A stretch of DNA of 64,000 bases from Rhizobiales bacterium Ga0077525 (GTDB taxonomy: Bacteria > Pseudomonadota > Alphaproteobacteria > Rhizobiales > Xanthobacteraceae), in assembly GCA_001464835.1 (NCBI GenBank), contig LNDS01000049.1:81230-145229 (forward strand), given 5' to 3'. Each line of letters begins with the position of its first letter. Position 1 is the stretch's first letter. Below, one piece after another: positions 8,885-17,452 of the stretch. The notes under the pieces were generated by a model. That model did not search any database. It was not told the origin of the DNA and saw only the letters and a list, made by a program, of their open reading frames with translations. A program made the position numbers and the translations under genes.

Positions 8885-9622
8885 ATGACACAGCCAATCG
8901 ACCCCGCCGACATCAAGGACCTCGCGCCGACCGGCGTCTTGCGCGGCGGCGTCGTGCTGGCGCCGGCGGCGTCGGCCTTCTTTGCGGTTCAGGACGGTTC
9001 AGGCGCGCCCCGCGGCGTCACCGTCGATCTGCTGCGCGCCTTTGCCGAAACGCTCAAGCTGCCGCTCGAGATGCAGCTGTTCTCCAATTCGGGCCAGGTG
9101 ACCGACGCGGTCGCTTCCGGCGCCTGCGACATCGCTTTCATGCCGCGCGATGCGACCCGCGAGGGCAGGGTCGCGTTCGGCCCGGCCTATTACATGATTG
9201 CCTCGACCTATCTGGTGCCGGCCGGCTCGACCATTCAGTCGATCGAGGAGGTCAACCGCGAAGGCATTCGCATCGTCGCCATCGCCAACACCACGACCGG
9301 GCGCAGCGCCGCCCGTACCGCGCCGCTCGCCACGGTTGAGGAAGTCGCCGGCGTCGATTTGATGACGGCGCGGGCGCAGAAAGGCGAGGGCGATGCCTTC
9401 GCGCTGTCGCATGACTCGTTTGTCGGGATGCTCCCGCAGGTGCCGGGCGCCCGCGTCCTGAGCGGTCAGTTTCAGCAGACCGGTATCGGCGTCGCCGTGC
9501 CGAAAGGCCGGCCGGGCGCCTTGCGCGCCGCCAGCCGACTTATGGAAGAAGCCAAGACGTCCGGCCTGGTGCGTCGCGCGCTCGACGCCGCCGGCTTCAA
9601 GGACGCGCCGGTCGCGCCTTAA
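8885..9622 (+). CDS. Periplasmic-binding-protein-like (SBP_bac_3) protein without a signal peptide
   Basis: 245 residues with the type-2 solute-binding fold: GVTVDLLRAFAETL, GACDIAFMPRDATREGRV, FGPAYYMIASTYLVPAG and a second lobe ending GIGVAVPKGRPG. These are the strand-helix signatures of amino-acid-type binding proteins. The N-terminus (MTQPIDPADIKDL) is hydrophilic and lacks any export signal, so the protein is predicted to be cytoplasmic. No ABC transporter genes are adjacent. It may act as a cytosolic sensor or binding protein, which is inference only. It follows the SDR gene by 43 bp and may share its transcript. Confidence 0.8.
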   Translation: MTQPIDPADIKDLAPTGVLRGGVVLAPAASAFFAVQDGSGAPRGVTVDLLRAFAETLKLPLEMQLFSNSGQVTDAVASGACDIAFMPRDATREGRVAFGPAYYMIASTYLVPAGSTIQSIEEVNREGIRIVAIANTTTGRSAARTAPLATVEEVAGVDLMTARAQKGEGDAFALSHDSFVGMLPQVPGARVLSGQFQQTGIGVAVPKGRPGALRAASRLMEEAKTSGLVRRALDAAGFKDAPVAP

Positions 9623-9631
9623 ATGGGGCGC

Positions 9632-9832
9632 TTAACCGGTAACGCGGACCCACTCGGTGCGGGCCCACTCGGTCAAGTGCTGCCATTTCACGCCGACAAC
9701 GTCCCAGTTCACCATGGGCCGCGTTGAAACGCTCGCCGTTTCCGCGGCTGTAGCGGCGTTATGCGAGTCGATGAGATAAGCGCTGCTAATGGTGAGCAGT
9801 GCGCCGAGAATAATGCCGAGCAATAGCCGCAT
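9632..9832 (-). CDS. Small membrane-anchored or secreted protein
   Basis: 66 residues from MRLLLGIILGALL, with GGGAGA positioned 7-8 nt upstream of the ATG. Residues 2-20 form one hydrophobic segment that can act as a signal anchor. The remainder is short and contains two similar WART/WVRV-type segments (EWARTEWVRVTG) and NWDVVGVKW. Proteins with this TM plus Trp-rich tail occur as conserved hypotheticals in Rhizobiales. It converges on the preceding plus-strand gene with a 9-bp gap. No function is inferred. Confidence 0.7.
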   Translation of the reverse strand: MRLLLGIILGALLTISSAYLIDSHNAATAAETASVSTRPMVNWDVVGVKWQHLTEWARTEWVRVTG

Positions 9833-10072
9833 GATGAATATCTCCCGTGACCCGCAAAGGAACGCGCGGCGGTCGCCAGAGTTCCGCAGCGCGAGCCGGC
9901 ATCTAGACAACGCCAGGCTGGGCGGGCCGGATGGGCTGTCTGGGGCCCGGCCCGGGGGTACCCGCAAAGGTTTCAAATTAACCATAAGCAGCTTAATAAC
10001 ATACTGAAAACATTATATTATCTGGCGAAAAAAGTTCGCGCCTTTTTTCCAATTAACTGCTATATTGCAGCC

Positions 10073-10741
10073 ATGGGTAATCAGTCGACGAAGACCGCCC
10101 GGCGGCCCGCCAAGGCTTCCCGGGGTGTCAAAAAATCCGCCAAAAATTCAAATGCGGACAAGAGCGCGCGCACGTCGGTGAAAAAACCGGCGACGAAATC
10201 GTCGCGCCGTGTCGCCGCGACGACGACGCGCGGTGCGCGGCCGGCGACGGCTGCGTTCGTTGCCAAACCGGCGAACAAACAGGCTGCCAAGCCCGCGGTA
10301 AAGGCCGTCGCCAAACCGGCGGCCAAGCCCATAGCGGTCAAGCCGCAATCGAAGGCGGAATCGAAAGAGGCGGCCAAGACCCTATCGAAGACGGTGTCCA
10401 AGATCGCCGCGCAGATCGCCGCCAAGATGGCCTCCGGCAAGCAGACCGCGAAAGGCGATGCCAAGGTTGCCGCCGAGGAGACCGCCGCGCCGAAAATGAT
10501 CCGCACCTACAGCCCGCCGGTGCAGCCGGCGGCGCCGGAACTGCCGGTTGTGCGGCATAAATATTCCGTCGGTGAGACGGTGTACTTCACGTCGCCGAAT
10601 TTCGGCCGCGCCGCCGCCTCCGGCACCTATACGGTGATCAAGCTGCTGCCGTCGGAAAGCGACGACTACCAGTACCGCATCAAGAGTTCCGGCGAGGCCT
10701 TCGAGCGCGTCGCCAAGGAAAGCCAGCTCGACCGCGTTTAA
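10073..10741 (+). CDS. Histone-H1-like Lys/Ala-rich protein with a conserved C-terminal domain
   Basis: 222 residues in two parts. Residues 1-140 are Lys/Ala/Pro-rich with H1-type repeats such as KPAVKAVAKPAAKPIAVK, strongly basic and disordered. Residues about 155-222 form a compact domain (VVRHKYSVGETVYFTSPNF, YTVIKLLPSESDDYQYRIK, AFERVAKESQL) that resembles small beta-rich domains conserved in Rhizobiales hypotheticals. DNA or RNA binding through the basic arm is likely by composition; the C-terminal role is unknown. The upstream 100 bp is AT-rich and probably carries the promoter. A rhizobial palindrome follows directly after the stop. Confidence 0.8.
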   Translation: MGNQSTKTARRPAKASRGVKKSAKNSNADKSARTSVKKPATKSSRRVAATTTRGARPATAAFVAKPANKQAAKPAVKAVAKPAAKPIAVKPQSKAESKEAAKTLSKTVSKIAAQIAAKMASGKQTAKGDAKVAAEETAAPKMIRTYSPPVQPAAPELPVVRHKYSVGETVYFTSPNFGRAAASGTYTVIKLLPSESDDYQYRIKSSGEAFERVAKESQLDRV

Positions 10742-10743
10742 CC

Positions 10744-10789
10744 GCATGATCTCCGAAAAGTGGCGACCGGTTTTTCGGAAAGATCATGC
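10744..10789. repeat. Intergenic palindrome GCATGATC...GATCATGC
   Basis: Imperfect inverted repeat with arms GCATGATCTCCGAAAA and TTTTCGGAAAGATCATGC about a 12-nt loop. This resembles the abundant GCATGATC-GAAAA palindromes scattered through Bradyrhizobium-type genomes. It lies 3 bp after the H1-like gene and could double as its transcription terminator. Confidence 0.7.
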
Positions 10790-10892
10790 GCAAATCAAAA
10801 GTGCGGCGCGCTGGCATTGCCGTCTTCGTTTTGCTTTTATGGCGATCAGGCGTTCTGAGACGTTCTGAGCCGTTCAGACGCGAGGAGGGGGC

Positions 10893-11228
10893 ATGCCGGT
10901 CTACATCACGCAAGGACGCTACACCCGCGCCGCCATCAAGGGCATGCTGGTCCACCCGGAAGACCGCGCGTTGGAAGTGTCGCGCCTCTTGGGCAAGGTC
11001 GGCGGCCGGCTGATCGGCTATTACGTCACCTTCGGCGAATACGATTTCATGGTCATTGCCGAGGCGCCGGACAATGCGCAAATGGCGGCAGCGCTTTTGG
11101 CGGCGGGCGCCGGCGGCGGCGTCTCCGATCTGCGCACCACGGTGGCGATGACCTCGATCGAGGGCAAAGGCGCCTTCGCGGTCGCCAGCGATCTGGCGCC
11201 GAGTTTCAAATCGGCCGGCGGCGCTTAA
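10893..11228 (+). CDS. GYD domain-containing protein
   Basis: 111 residues with the GYD-domain pattern: MPVYITQGRYT, GKVGGRLIGYYVTFGEYDFMVIAEAPD and a C-terminal SDLRTTVAMTSIE. These ferredoxin-like dimeric alpha/beta proteins are widespread and of unknown biochemical function; some are linked to small-molecule sensing. A GAGGAGGGGG ribosome binding site immediately upstream fixes the ATG. It stands alone between the palindrome and a TctC-type binding protein gene. Confidence 0.88.
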   Translation: MPVYITQGRYTRAAIKGMLVHPEDRALEVSRLLGKVGGRLIGYYVTFGEYDFMVIAEAPDNAQMAAALLAAGAGGGVSDLRTTVAMTSIEGKGAFAVASDLAPSFKSAGGA

Positions 11229-11319
11229 AGCCAACGGAATAAACCGCGCCGCCCGGCATTCACTTTACGGCTACAAAAATATCGCAAAGACAAAACCGAA
11301 AAACATCAGGGAGATTCTC

Positions 11320-12309
11320 ATGCAGATTTTCTTGCGCCTTCGTTCGATCGCTTTCGCTCTGCCGCTGGCTCTGGCTTTCGCCGCGCCGCTTTTCACCGCG
11401 CCGGCGCAGGCGCAAAATTATCCGAACCGCACCGTCAAGATGATCGTGCCGTTCGGCGCCGGCGGACCGGCCGATGTCTATGCCCGCGTGCTGGCGAAAT
11501 ATCTCTCGGACGAGACCAAGCAGTCCTTCGTCGTGGAAAACCGTCCCGGCGCCGGCGCGGTGATCGGCACCGACGCGGTCGCCAAGTCGGCGCCCGATGG
11601 CTACACGCTGCTGGTAATGTCGAACACGCACACCACCAATGAGTCGCTGCTGTCGAACAAGCCCTACGAACTGATGCGGGACTTCGTGCCGGTGGCGCCG
11701 ATCAATTATTCCGACCTCTTGATGGTCGTGCACCCCGACGTTGCCGCCAAGTCGGTCGGCGAATTCGTCGCCTTGGCGCAGAAGGACGCCGGCAAGCTGA
11801 ACTATGCCTCGTCCGGCCCCGGCACGCCGTATCACATGGCCGGCGAACTCTACAAAGCGATGAGCAAGAGCGACATCGTCCACATTCCGCACAAGGCCTC
11901 CGGCGACATGCGCAACAGCGTATTGTCCGGCAATGTGCAGATGATGTTCGACGCCATCACCACGATGTCGGCGCTGGCCAAGGATGGCAAGGTGCGCGCG
12001 CTCGCCACCACCGGCGCCAAGCGCAATCCGCTGACGCCCGATTTGCCGACGGTGGCCGAGACGGTGCCCGGCTACGAGGCCACCATCTGGCTCGGCGTCA
12101 TGGCGCCGAAGGACACGCCGAAAGACGTGGTCGCCGCGCTCAACGCCTCGATCGTCAAGGTCGTCAATCTGCCCGAGGTCAAGGACGCCTGGCTCAAGCA
12201 GGGCGCCGTTCCGCTGGTCATGACGCCGCCCGAATTCGACGCATACTTGCGCAAGGATATCGCCAGATGGGCCGACGTCGTGAAGGTGTCGGGTGCTAAA
12301 GTCCAATAG
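11320..12309 (+). CDS. Tripartite tricarboxylate transporter (TctC/Bug) substrate-binding protein
   Basis: 329 residues. GGGAGA upstream supports the ATG. A signal peptide spans about 1-30 (LFTAPAQAQN). The mature protein has Bug family marks: YPNRTVKMIVPFGAGGPADV, VENRPGAGAVIGTDAVAKSAPDGYTLL, SSGPGTPYHMAGELY and LPTVAETVPGYEA. Bug proteins bind carboxylates or related ligands in the periplasm and usually serve TctAB permeases. No tctA or tctB gene is nearby, so it is an orphan receptor, as is common in this group. The next gene starts 6 bp after its stop. Confidence 0.92.
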   Translation: MQIFLRLRSIAFALPLALAFAAPLFTAPAQAQNYPNRTVKMIVPFGAGGPADVYARVLAKYLSDETKQSFVVENRPGAGAVIGTDAVAKSAPDGYTLLVMSNTHTTNESLLSNKPYELMRDFVPVAPINYSDLLMVVHPDVAAKSVGEFVALAQKDAGKLNYASSGPGTPYHMAGELYKAMSKSDIVHIPHKASGDMRNSVLSGNVQMMFDAITTMSALAKDGKVRALATTGAKRNPLTPDLPTVAETVPGYEATIWLGVMAPKDTPKDVVAALNASIVKVVNLPEVKDAWLKQGAVPLVMTPPEFDAYLRKDIARWADVVKVSGAKVQ

Positions 12310-12315
12310 GCTAGA

Positions 12316-13173
12316 ATGAACAATCTCGACGGCACATTGAACGGACTGATCAAGCTTTCGCTGGCGGCAGCCTTTGCCGCCGGCGTCGCTTTGTCGGTCT
12401 TTGTCGTCGTCAACCAGATGGCGCTCGACCGCGACGCGGCCGACCGCCGCTCTATCGTCCAGCGCGGCGCCGAACTGACCGCCGCCGCCACGACGCCGGG
12501 CTCGGCGCTGTCATGCCTCGATGCCGGGGCCGGCGATACGGTCGAGGCCGCTTGCGAGGCTCGCGTCTTCGCCGATGCGCGCTCAACCGCCGCCGCGGTC
12601 GCCTATGTCGGCGCGCGGCTGGCTTTGCTGACCGAGGCCGCCGACACGCAGCCTGCCGCGTTGAAAGCGCTGGCTGCCTCGCGCCGCGCCATCGAACTTG
12701 ACCGCTACGGCATCGCCGCGCATGTGCTGAGCGCGCGCGACGGCTGCACGGCGGAGCGCTGCGCCGCCTTTGCCTGGCTCACCGACGCCGCCACGATAAA
12801 GGCCAACATGAAGGCGCAGGCCTTCGATCAATACGTCTCGCGCCACGCCGCGGCCTGGAACGCGCCGGCCCCGGCAGCCGAGCCGCCCGCCGCAGTGTCC
12901 GCGGCGCCGCCCGCCGCCGCGCCGGTCCAGTCGGCGGCCGTCGCCGCGCCGGAACAGGTCGCCCATCCGGTCTCGAGCAAATACACATTGCCCTCGGCCG
13001 CCTCCATTCCCGCCGTCAGCATCATGAATGCCGAGCCGCCGCTGCCGAAAGGCGCGGTCGAAGCGCAAGCCCAGGCTGCCCAGCCGAAAGCCGATGCCAC
13101 CCCCGGCGACGACGTGCCGATGCCGCCAAAGCGTCCACAGGCTCCAGCAGCACAAGCGGCGCCGGTGCGCTAG
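12316..13173 (+). CDS. Membrane-anchored hypothetical protein with Ala/Pro-rich tail
   Basis: 285 residues. A single transmembrane helix lies near residues 13-34 (KLSLAAAFAAGVALSVFVVV), followed by an extracytoplasmic region with Cys at several sites (SALSCLDAG, EAACEARVF, DGCTAERCAAF), which could form disulfides. From about residue 175 the chain is Ala/Pro/Glu-rich and ends in a PPKRPQAPAAQ stretch. Starting 6 bp after the Bug gene, it may be co-transcribed with it. I recognise no family; an envelope role is inferred from topology only. Confidence 0.75.
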   Translation: MNNLDGTLNGLIKLSLAAAFAAGVALSVFVVVNQMALDRDAADRRSIVQRGAELTAAATTPGSALSCLDAGAGDTVEAACEARVFADARSTAAAVAYVGARLALLTEAADTQPAALKALAASRRAIELDRYGIAAHVLSARDGCTAERCAAFAWLTDAATIKANMKAQAFDQYVSRHAAAWNAPAPAAEPPAAVSAAPPAAAPVQSAAVAAPEQVAHPVSSKYTLPSAASIPAVSIMNAEPPLPKGAVEAQAQAAQPKADATPGDDVPMPPKRPQAPAAQAAPVR

Positions 13174-13184
13174 ACTTTCTTTTC

Positions 13185-13248
13185 ACCTCCCCCTGAAAGG
13201 GGGAGGTCGGCTGCCGGCGCTTTAGCGGCGGCAGGCGGGTGGGGGTCC
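13185..13248. repeat. Intergenic palindromic element, family A
   Basis: Starts with a perfect hairpin ACCTCCCCCT-gaa-AGGGGGAGGT (13185-13207), followed by CTGCCG...CGGCAG and then GGGTGGGGGTCC. The same modules occur between rnr and topA (43471-43607), so this is a dispersed repeat, not a site particular to mccA. Confidence 0.8.
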
Positions 13249-13258
13249 AAGGCGCCAT

Positions 13259-15235
13259 ATGTTCAAAACCGTCCTCATCGCCAATCGCGGCGAAATCGCC
13301 TGCCGCATCATCCGCACCGCGAAGCGGCTCGGCCTGCGGACGGTCGCGGTCTATTCGGAGGCTGACGCCAAGGCGCTGCACGTCAAGCTCGCCGACGAGG
13401 TGCACGCAATCGGTCCCGCGGCCGCCGCACAAAGCTATCTCGCCGCCGAAAAAATCATCGCCGCGGCAAAAGCGGCGCGCGCCGACTGCATTCACCCCGG
13501 CTACGGCTTCCTGTCGGAAAACGCCGCCTTTGCGCAATCGGTTGCTGACGCTGGCATCGCCTTCATCGGCCCGCCGCCGTCGGCAATGCTGGCCATGGGG
13601 CTCAAGGACCGCGCCAAGGCGCTGATGGAGAAAGCCGGCGTGCCGGTGGTGCCGGGCTATCACGGCGAACGGCAGGAAGCGAAATTCCTCAAGGAGAAAG
13701 CCTACGAGATCGGCTATCCGGTTCTGATCAAGGCGGTCGCCGGCGGCGGCGGCAAGGGCATGCGCCGCGTCGATCGTCACGCCGATTTCGACACCGCGCT
13801 GGAAGGCGCGCAGCGCGAGGCGCAATCGGCTTTCGGCGACGCCCGCGTGCTGATCGAGAAGTACATCACCGCGCCGCGCCACATCGAGATGCAGGTCTTC
13901 GCCGACACGCACGGCAACGCCATTCATCTCAACGAGCGCGATTGTTCGCTGCAACGCCGCCACCAGAAAGTCATCGAGGAAGCGCCGGCCCCCGGCATGA
14001 GCGCCGCCTTGCGCGCCGAGATGGGCAATGCCGCGGTCGCCGCCGCCAAGGCGTGCGGTTACGTTGGCGCCGGCACTATTGAATTCATTGCCGACGGCGC
14101 CGGCGGCCTCAAGAGTGGCGGGTTCTGGTTCATGGAAATGAACACGCGGCTTCAGGTCGAGCATCCGGTGACCGAAGCCATCACCGGCCTCGATCTGGTC
14201 GAATGGCAATTCCAGATCGCCGCCGGAGAAAAGCTGCCGCTCAAGCAGGATCAGGTGCCGCTCAACGGCCACGCCGTCGAGGCGCGGCTTTATGCCGAGG
14301 ATCCGGAACGCGGCTTTTTGCCATCGACCGGCAAATTGATCGCGCTGAAATTTCCCGACGGCGAGGGGCTTCGCGTCGATACCGGCGTTACGGTCGGCGA
14401 CGAGGTGACGCCGTTCTACGATCCGATGATCGCCAAGGTGATTGCGCAGGGCAAAACCCGCGAGCAGGCGCTCGGCGTGCTGGCCAATGCGCTCGACACC
14501 ACGATTGTCGCCGGCCCGCGCAGCAATGCCGGCTTTCTGGCGGCTTTGTGCCGCGCGCCGCAATTTCGCACCGGCAATTTCGATACCGGCTTCATCGACG
14601 CCAACCTCGACGCGCTTGGCGCCACGCCGCAAGGTTTGGACAAGGCCGCCGCTGCGCTCGGCGCGCGCGAACTCTTGACGCGCGAGCGCGCCCGCATTGC
14701 CGACCAGATCGAGCGCGATGCCGACGCCGCGCGGTCGCCGCACACGTCACCCTGGGACGCCGATGACGGCTTCCAGCTGTCCGGCCCGCGCCGCCAGATC
14801 GTGCCGATCCTCGCCGATGGCGAAAAGGTCACGGCGCAGGTGATGCAGGAGGCGCGCATGACCACGGTGACCATTGACGGAATTGCCGCCGCGGCCGACG
14901 CCGTTGCCGCCGTTGCGACAAGTGACTCTGTTTACGTTTTGCGCCATGGCCGCCAGACCAAGGTCGCGTTCCGCGATCTGTCGCTCGACGAAGGCGGCGA
15001 TGGCCTGGGCGGCGGCACGGTGCGCGCGCCGATGCACGGCAAGGTGCTGGCGGTGCTGGTAGATGAGGGCGCGTCCGTCACGCGCGGCCAGCGGCTCGCC
15101 ATCATCGAGGCAATGAAGATGGAGCATACGCTTGTTGCGCCGCTTGACGGCACGGTGTCGGAAATCGCCGTCACCAAGGACGACCAGGTGGCGGAGGGCG
15201 CGAAGATGATTGTGATCGAGGCCACGAAGGACTGA
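13259..15235 (+). CDS. mccA: Acyl-CoA carboxylase alpha subunit (biotin carboxylase + BCCP), probable methylcrotonoyl-CoA carboxylase
   Basis: 658 residues. Biotin carboxylase domain 1-445: KTVLIANRGEIACRIIRTAK, the ATP-grasp Gly-rich loop AVAGGGGKGMR, MEMNTRLQVEHPVTE. A middle BT linker precedes a C-terminal biotinyl domain with the EAMKMEH motif, Lys being the biotinylation site (about residue 624). The enzyme carboxylates biotin with ATP and bicarbonate and passes CO2 to the beta subunit. Length and layout fit MccA. Only a weak AAGG sits 8 nt before the ATG, and a family A palindrome lies just upstream. A GST gene starts 3 bp after the stop. Confidence 0.92.
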   Translation: MFKTVLIANRGEIACRIIRTAKRLGLRTVAVYSEADAKALHVKLADEVHAIGPAAAAQSYLAAEKIIAAAKAARADCIHPGYGFLSENAAFAQSVADAGIAFIGPPPSAMLAMGLKDRAKALMEKAGVPVVPGYHGERQEAKFLKEKAYEIGYPVLIKAVAGGGGKGMRRVDRHADFDTALEGAQREAQSAFGDARVLIEKYITAPRHIEMQVFADTHGNAIHLNERDCSLQRRHQKVIEEAPAPGMSAALRAEMGNAAVAAAKACGYVGAGTIEFIADGAGGLKSGGFWFMEMNTRLQVEHPVTEAITGLDLVEWQFQIAAGEKLPLKQDQVPLNGHAVEARLYAEDPERGFLPSTGKLIALKFPDGEGLRVDTGVTVGDEVTPFYDPMIAKVIAQGKTREQALGVLANALDTTIVAGPRSNAGFLAALCRAPQFRTGNFDTGFIDANLDALGATPQGLDKAAAALGARELLTRERARIADQIERDADAARSPHTSPWDADDGFQLSGPRRQIVPILADGEKVTAQVMQEARMTTVTIDGIAAAADAVAAVATSDSVYVLRHGRQTKVAFRDLSLDEGGDGLGGGTVRAPMHGKVLAVLVDEGASVTRGQRLAIIEAMKMEHTLVAPLDGTVSEIAVTKDDQVAEGAKMIVIEATKD

Positions 15236-15238
15236 CCC

Positions 15239-15862
15239 ATGCTTACGTTCTATTTCGCGCCGCACACCTGTTCGCTCGCTTCGCACATCGCGCTGGAGGA
15301 CGCCGGCGCTGCCTATGAGCTGCGGCGCATCAGTTTCAAGACCACCGAGCAGCAGTCGCCGGAATATCTGAAGGTTAATCCGAAAGCTCGCGTGCCGGCT
15401 TTGGTCACGCCGCGTGGCGTCCTGACCGAGACACCGGCGATGCTTGCCTTCATCGCCCAGTCGTTTCCGGATGCGCGGTTGGCGCCGCTCGACGACCCGT
15501 TCGCCTTTGCCGGGATACAGTCATTCAACAGCTATCTGTGCTCGACGGTGCACGTTGCGCACGCGCACCGGATGCGCGGCTATCGCTGGACCGACGATCC
15601 TGCCGCCATCATCGCATTGCAGAAGAAGGTGCCGCAATCGGTCACCGCTTGCTTCGAAATGATTGAGCACAACATGCTGCGCGGGCCTTGGGTCATGGGC
15701 GACAGCTACACCATCGCCGACGCGTATCTGTTTACGTTGTCGCAATGGCTGGAAGGCGACGGCGCCGATCTCTCCCGCCTGCCGCGCGTGCTGGAGCACC
15801 GCGCCCGCATGACCGAGCGCCCGAATGTGAAGAAGGCCATCGCCGTTGAGTTGGCCGAGTGA
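15239..15862 (+). CDS. Glutathione S-transferase family protein
   Basis: 207 residues with an N-terminal thioredoxin fold (LTFYFAPHTCSLASHIALED, with a Ser/Cys-type active region, and VPALVTPRGVLTETPAML for the cis-Pro and glutathione-binding ExxA) and an all-alpha C-domain containing YTIADAYLFTLSQW. Such GSTs conjugate or reduce small molecules with glutathione. It begins 3 bp after mccA, so it is probably in the same transcript, and its product may protect against or process acyl-CoA-derived electrophiles (inference). Confidence 0.9.
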   Translation: MLTFYFAPHTCSLASHIALEDAGAAYELRRISFKTTEQQSPEYLKVNPKARVPALVTPRGVLTETPAMLAFIAQSFPDARLAPLDDPFAFAGIQSFNSYLCSTVHVAHAHRMRGYRWTDDPAAIIALQKKVPQSVTACFEMIEHNMLRGPWVMGDSYTIADAYLFTLSQWLEGDGADLSRLPRVLEHRARMTERPNVKKAIAVELAE

Positions 15863-15896
15863 CCGGCCCGAATTGATTCAAGCGGATTGTCCAGGA

Positions 15897-16334
15897 ATGC
15901 CTCTCCACCTCATCAAGCTTTCCGTCGGTACCGATAGCGTTGCCGACCTCGAACACTGGATCAAGCTCAAGCTCAAGGAGCGCAAGGCCAAGGGTCAGAA
16001 GCCCGAGCGCGTCCACACCACGCGCATGGTGCCGAAGCGCGCCGCGGAATTGATCGCCGGCGGCTCGATCTACTGGGTGATCAAGGGCCAGATCATGTGC
16101 CGCGAGCGCATCCTGGCCATCACGCCCTTCACCGACAAGGATGGCATTCACCGCTGCAAACTGGTGCTCGATCCGAAATGCATTCCGGTCGAGCCGCGGC
16201 CGCGTCAGGCGTTCCAGGGCTGGCGCTATCTCGAGGACAAGGAAGCGCCGCGCGACCTGGCCAAGGCCGCGCCCGGTGCGGCCGCGATGCCCGAAGACAT
16301 GCGGCGGGAGCTACGGGAATTGGGGTTGTTGTAA
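15897..16334 (+). CDS. DUF1489 family protein
   Basis: 145 residues starting MPLHLIKLSVGTDSV, the characteristic DUF1489 N-terminus, with ARG/LYS-rich KLKERKAKGQKPERVHTTRM, the SIYWVIKGQIMCRERIL core and KLVLDPKCIPVEPRPRQAFQ. The family is nearly restricted to Alphaproteobacteria and has no known function; the core and basic patches allow a nucleic-acid or tRNA-related role, but this is not shown. The start was set to the family-matching ATG, 34 bp after the GST stop, not to an earlier in-frame ATG overlapping that gene. Confidence 0.9.
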   Translation: MPLHLIKLSVGTDSVADLEHWIKLKLKERKAKGQKPERVHTTRMVPKRAAELIAGGSIYWVIKGQIMCRERILAITPFTDKDGIHRCKLVLDPKCIPVEPRPRQAFQGWRYLEDKEAPRDLAKAAPGAAAMPEDMRRELRELGLL

Positions 16335-16345
16335 ACTTTGGTGTC

Positions 16346-16430
16346 GTCCCCGCGAAGGCGGGGACCCAGTACTCACAGTCTTCGCAACCCGGTAATACCG
16401 GGGTTACTGGATGCCCGCCTTCGCGGGCAT
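16346..16430. repeat. Intergenic palindromic element, family B (copy 1)
   Basis: Three consecutive hairpins: GTCCCCGC-gaag-GCGGGGAC (16346-16365), an AACCCGGT...ACCGGGGTT stem in the middle, and ATGCCCGC-cttc-GCGGGCAT (16411-16430). It lies between the convergent DUF1489 and panC genes and resembles REP-type elements of rhizobia. A related copy is at 18443-18524. Confidence 0.85.
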
Positions 16431-16439
16431 GACAACCTT

Positions 16440-17291
16440 TTACACCCCCAGATTATCGATCAGCCTTGTCGTACCGATTTTCGCCGCCACCAAGAGCCTG
16501 ATCGGCCCGTCCTTCAGCGTCGCGACCGGCGCCAAGGTCGCGGCGTGGCGCCCCTCCAGATAATCGACCGCAAACTCGGCCTGCCGGATATGCATGCGGC
16601 CTTCTTCCAGCACCATGGCGATCGGCTCGCCGGCCTTGATGCGCGCGGCGCAATTCTTCAGGGTGCGATACAAGACCGGCGCGTGGCGGCGCTCGAGCTC
16701 GCTGAGGTAGACGTTGCGCGACGACATCGCCAGGCCGTCCTTCTCGCGCACGGTGGCCATGCCGATCACTTTCAGCGGCAGGTCGAGATCTTTGGCCATT
16801 TGCGTGACGACGCGCAATTGCTGGTAGTCCTTCTGGCCGAACATCGCGTAATCGGGCGTCACCTGCGTGAACAGCTTGGCCACGACCGTGGCGACGCCGC
16901 CGAAAAAATGCGGACGGAATTTGTCTTCCAGCCCGGCCAAAGCCGCGCCTTCCGGCGCCAGCCTTGTGGCAAATCCTTGTGGATACATCGTGGCCGGCGA
17001 AGGCGCCCAGACCAGATCGGCCTTCGCTTCGGTCAGCGCTTCTATGTCTTTTTTTATGGTGCGCGGATAGGAGCCGAAATCCTCGGTCGGCGCGAACTGC
17101 GTCGGATTGACGAAAATCGACACGACCACGCGGTCGGCGCGCTTTTGCCCCTCACGAACCAGCGCCAGATGACCGCGATGCAGCGCGCCCATGGTCGGCA
17201 CCAAAGCGACGGTCTCGCGGTTTTTACGATAGCGCGCGATTTCACGGCGTAGCGCCGCAATTGTGTGCACAAGGATCGGAGGTTTCGCCAT
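16440..17291 (-). CDS. panC: Pantothenate synthetase
   Basis: 283 residues, normal length. The HIGH-type motif appears as [15 protein letters not shown] near residue 33, followed by [17 protein letters not shown], the [13 protein letters not shown] dimer region, GQKDYQQL and the KMSKS-like MSSRNVYLS near 181. It condenses D-pantoate with beta-alanine using ATP in coenzyme A synthesis. panB or panD are not adjacent. The gene reads away from mipZ; the 160-bp divergent region probably holds both promoters. Confidence 0.96.
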   Translation of the reverse strand: MAKPPILVHTIAALRREIARYRKNRETVALVPTMGALHRGHLALVREGQKRADRVVVSIFVNPTQFAPTEDFGSYPRTIKKDIEALTEAKADLVWAPSPATMYPQGFATRLAPEGAALAGLEDKFRPHFFGGVATVVAKLFTQVTPDYAMFGQKDYQQLRVVTQMAKDLDLPLKVIGMATVREKDGLAMSSRNVYLSELERRHAPVLYRTLKNCAARIKAGEPIAMVLEEGRMHIRQAEFAVDYLEGRHAATLAPVATLKDGPIRLLVAAKIGTTRLIDNLGV

Positions 17292-17452
17292 CGCTCTACT
17301 CGCTGGATCGCCTGTCGGGTTCCTGTCATGGAACGGAGATAGATTTAACAGCCGGCGTTAACCACGGCCATGCGGATTAATGGTTAAAGTGTGATAAACT
17401 TGACTAAACTACCGCAATTAATGGACTATCGGCGCACCAAAGGACGCCCTTA

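Noticed and set aside
13022..14743. A 573-residue minus-strand frame overlapping mccA
   Set aside because: Antisense shadow of biotin carboxylase; no motif, wrong codon bias.
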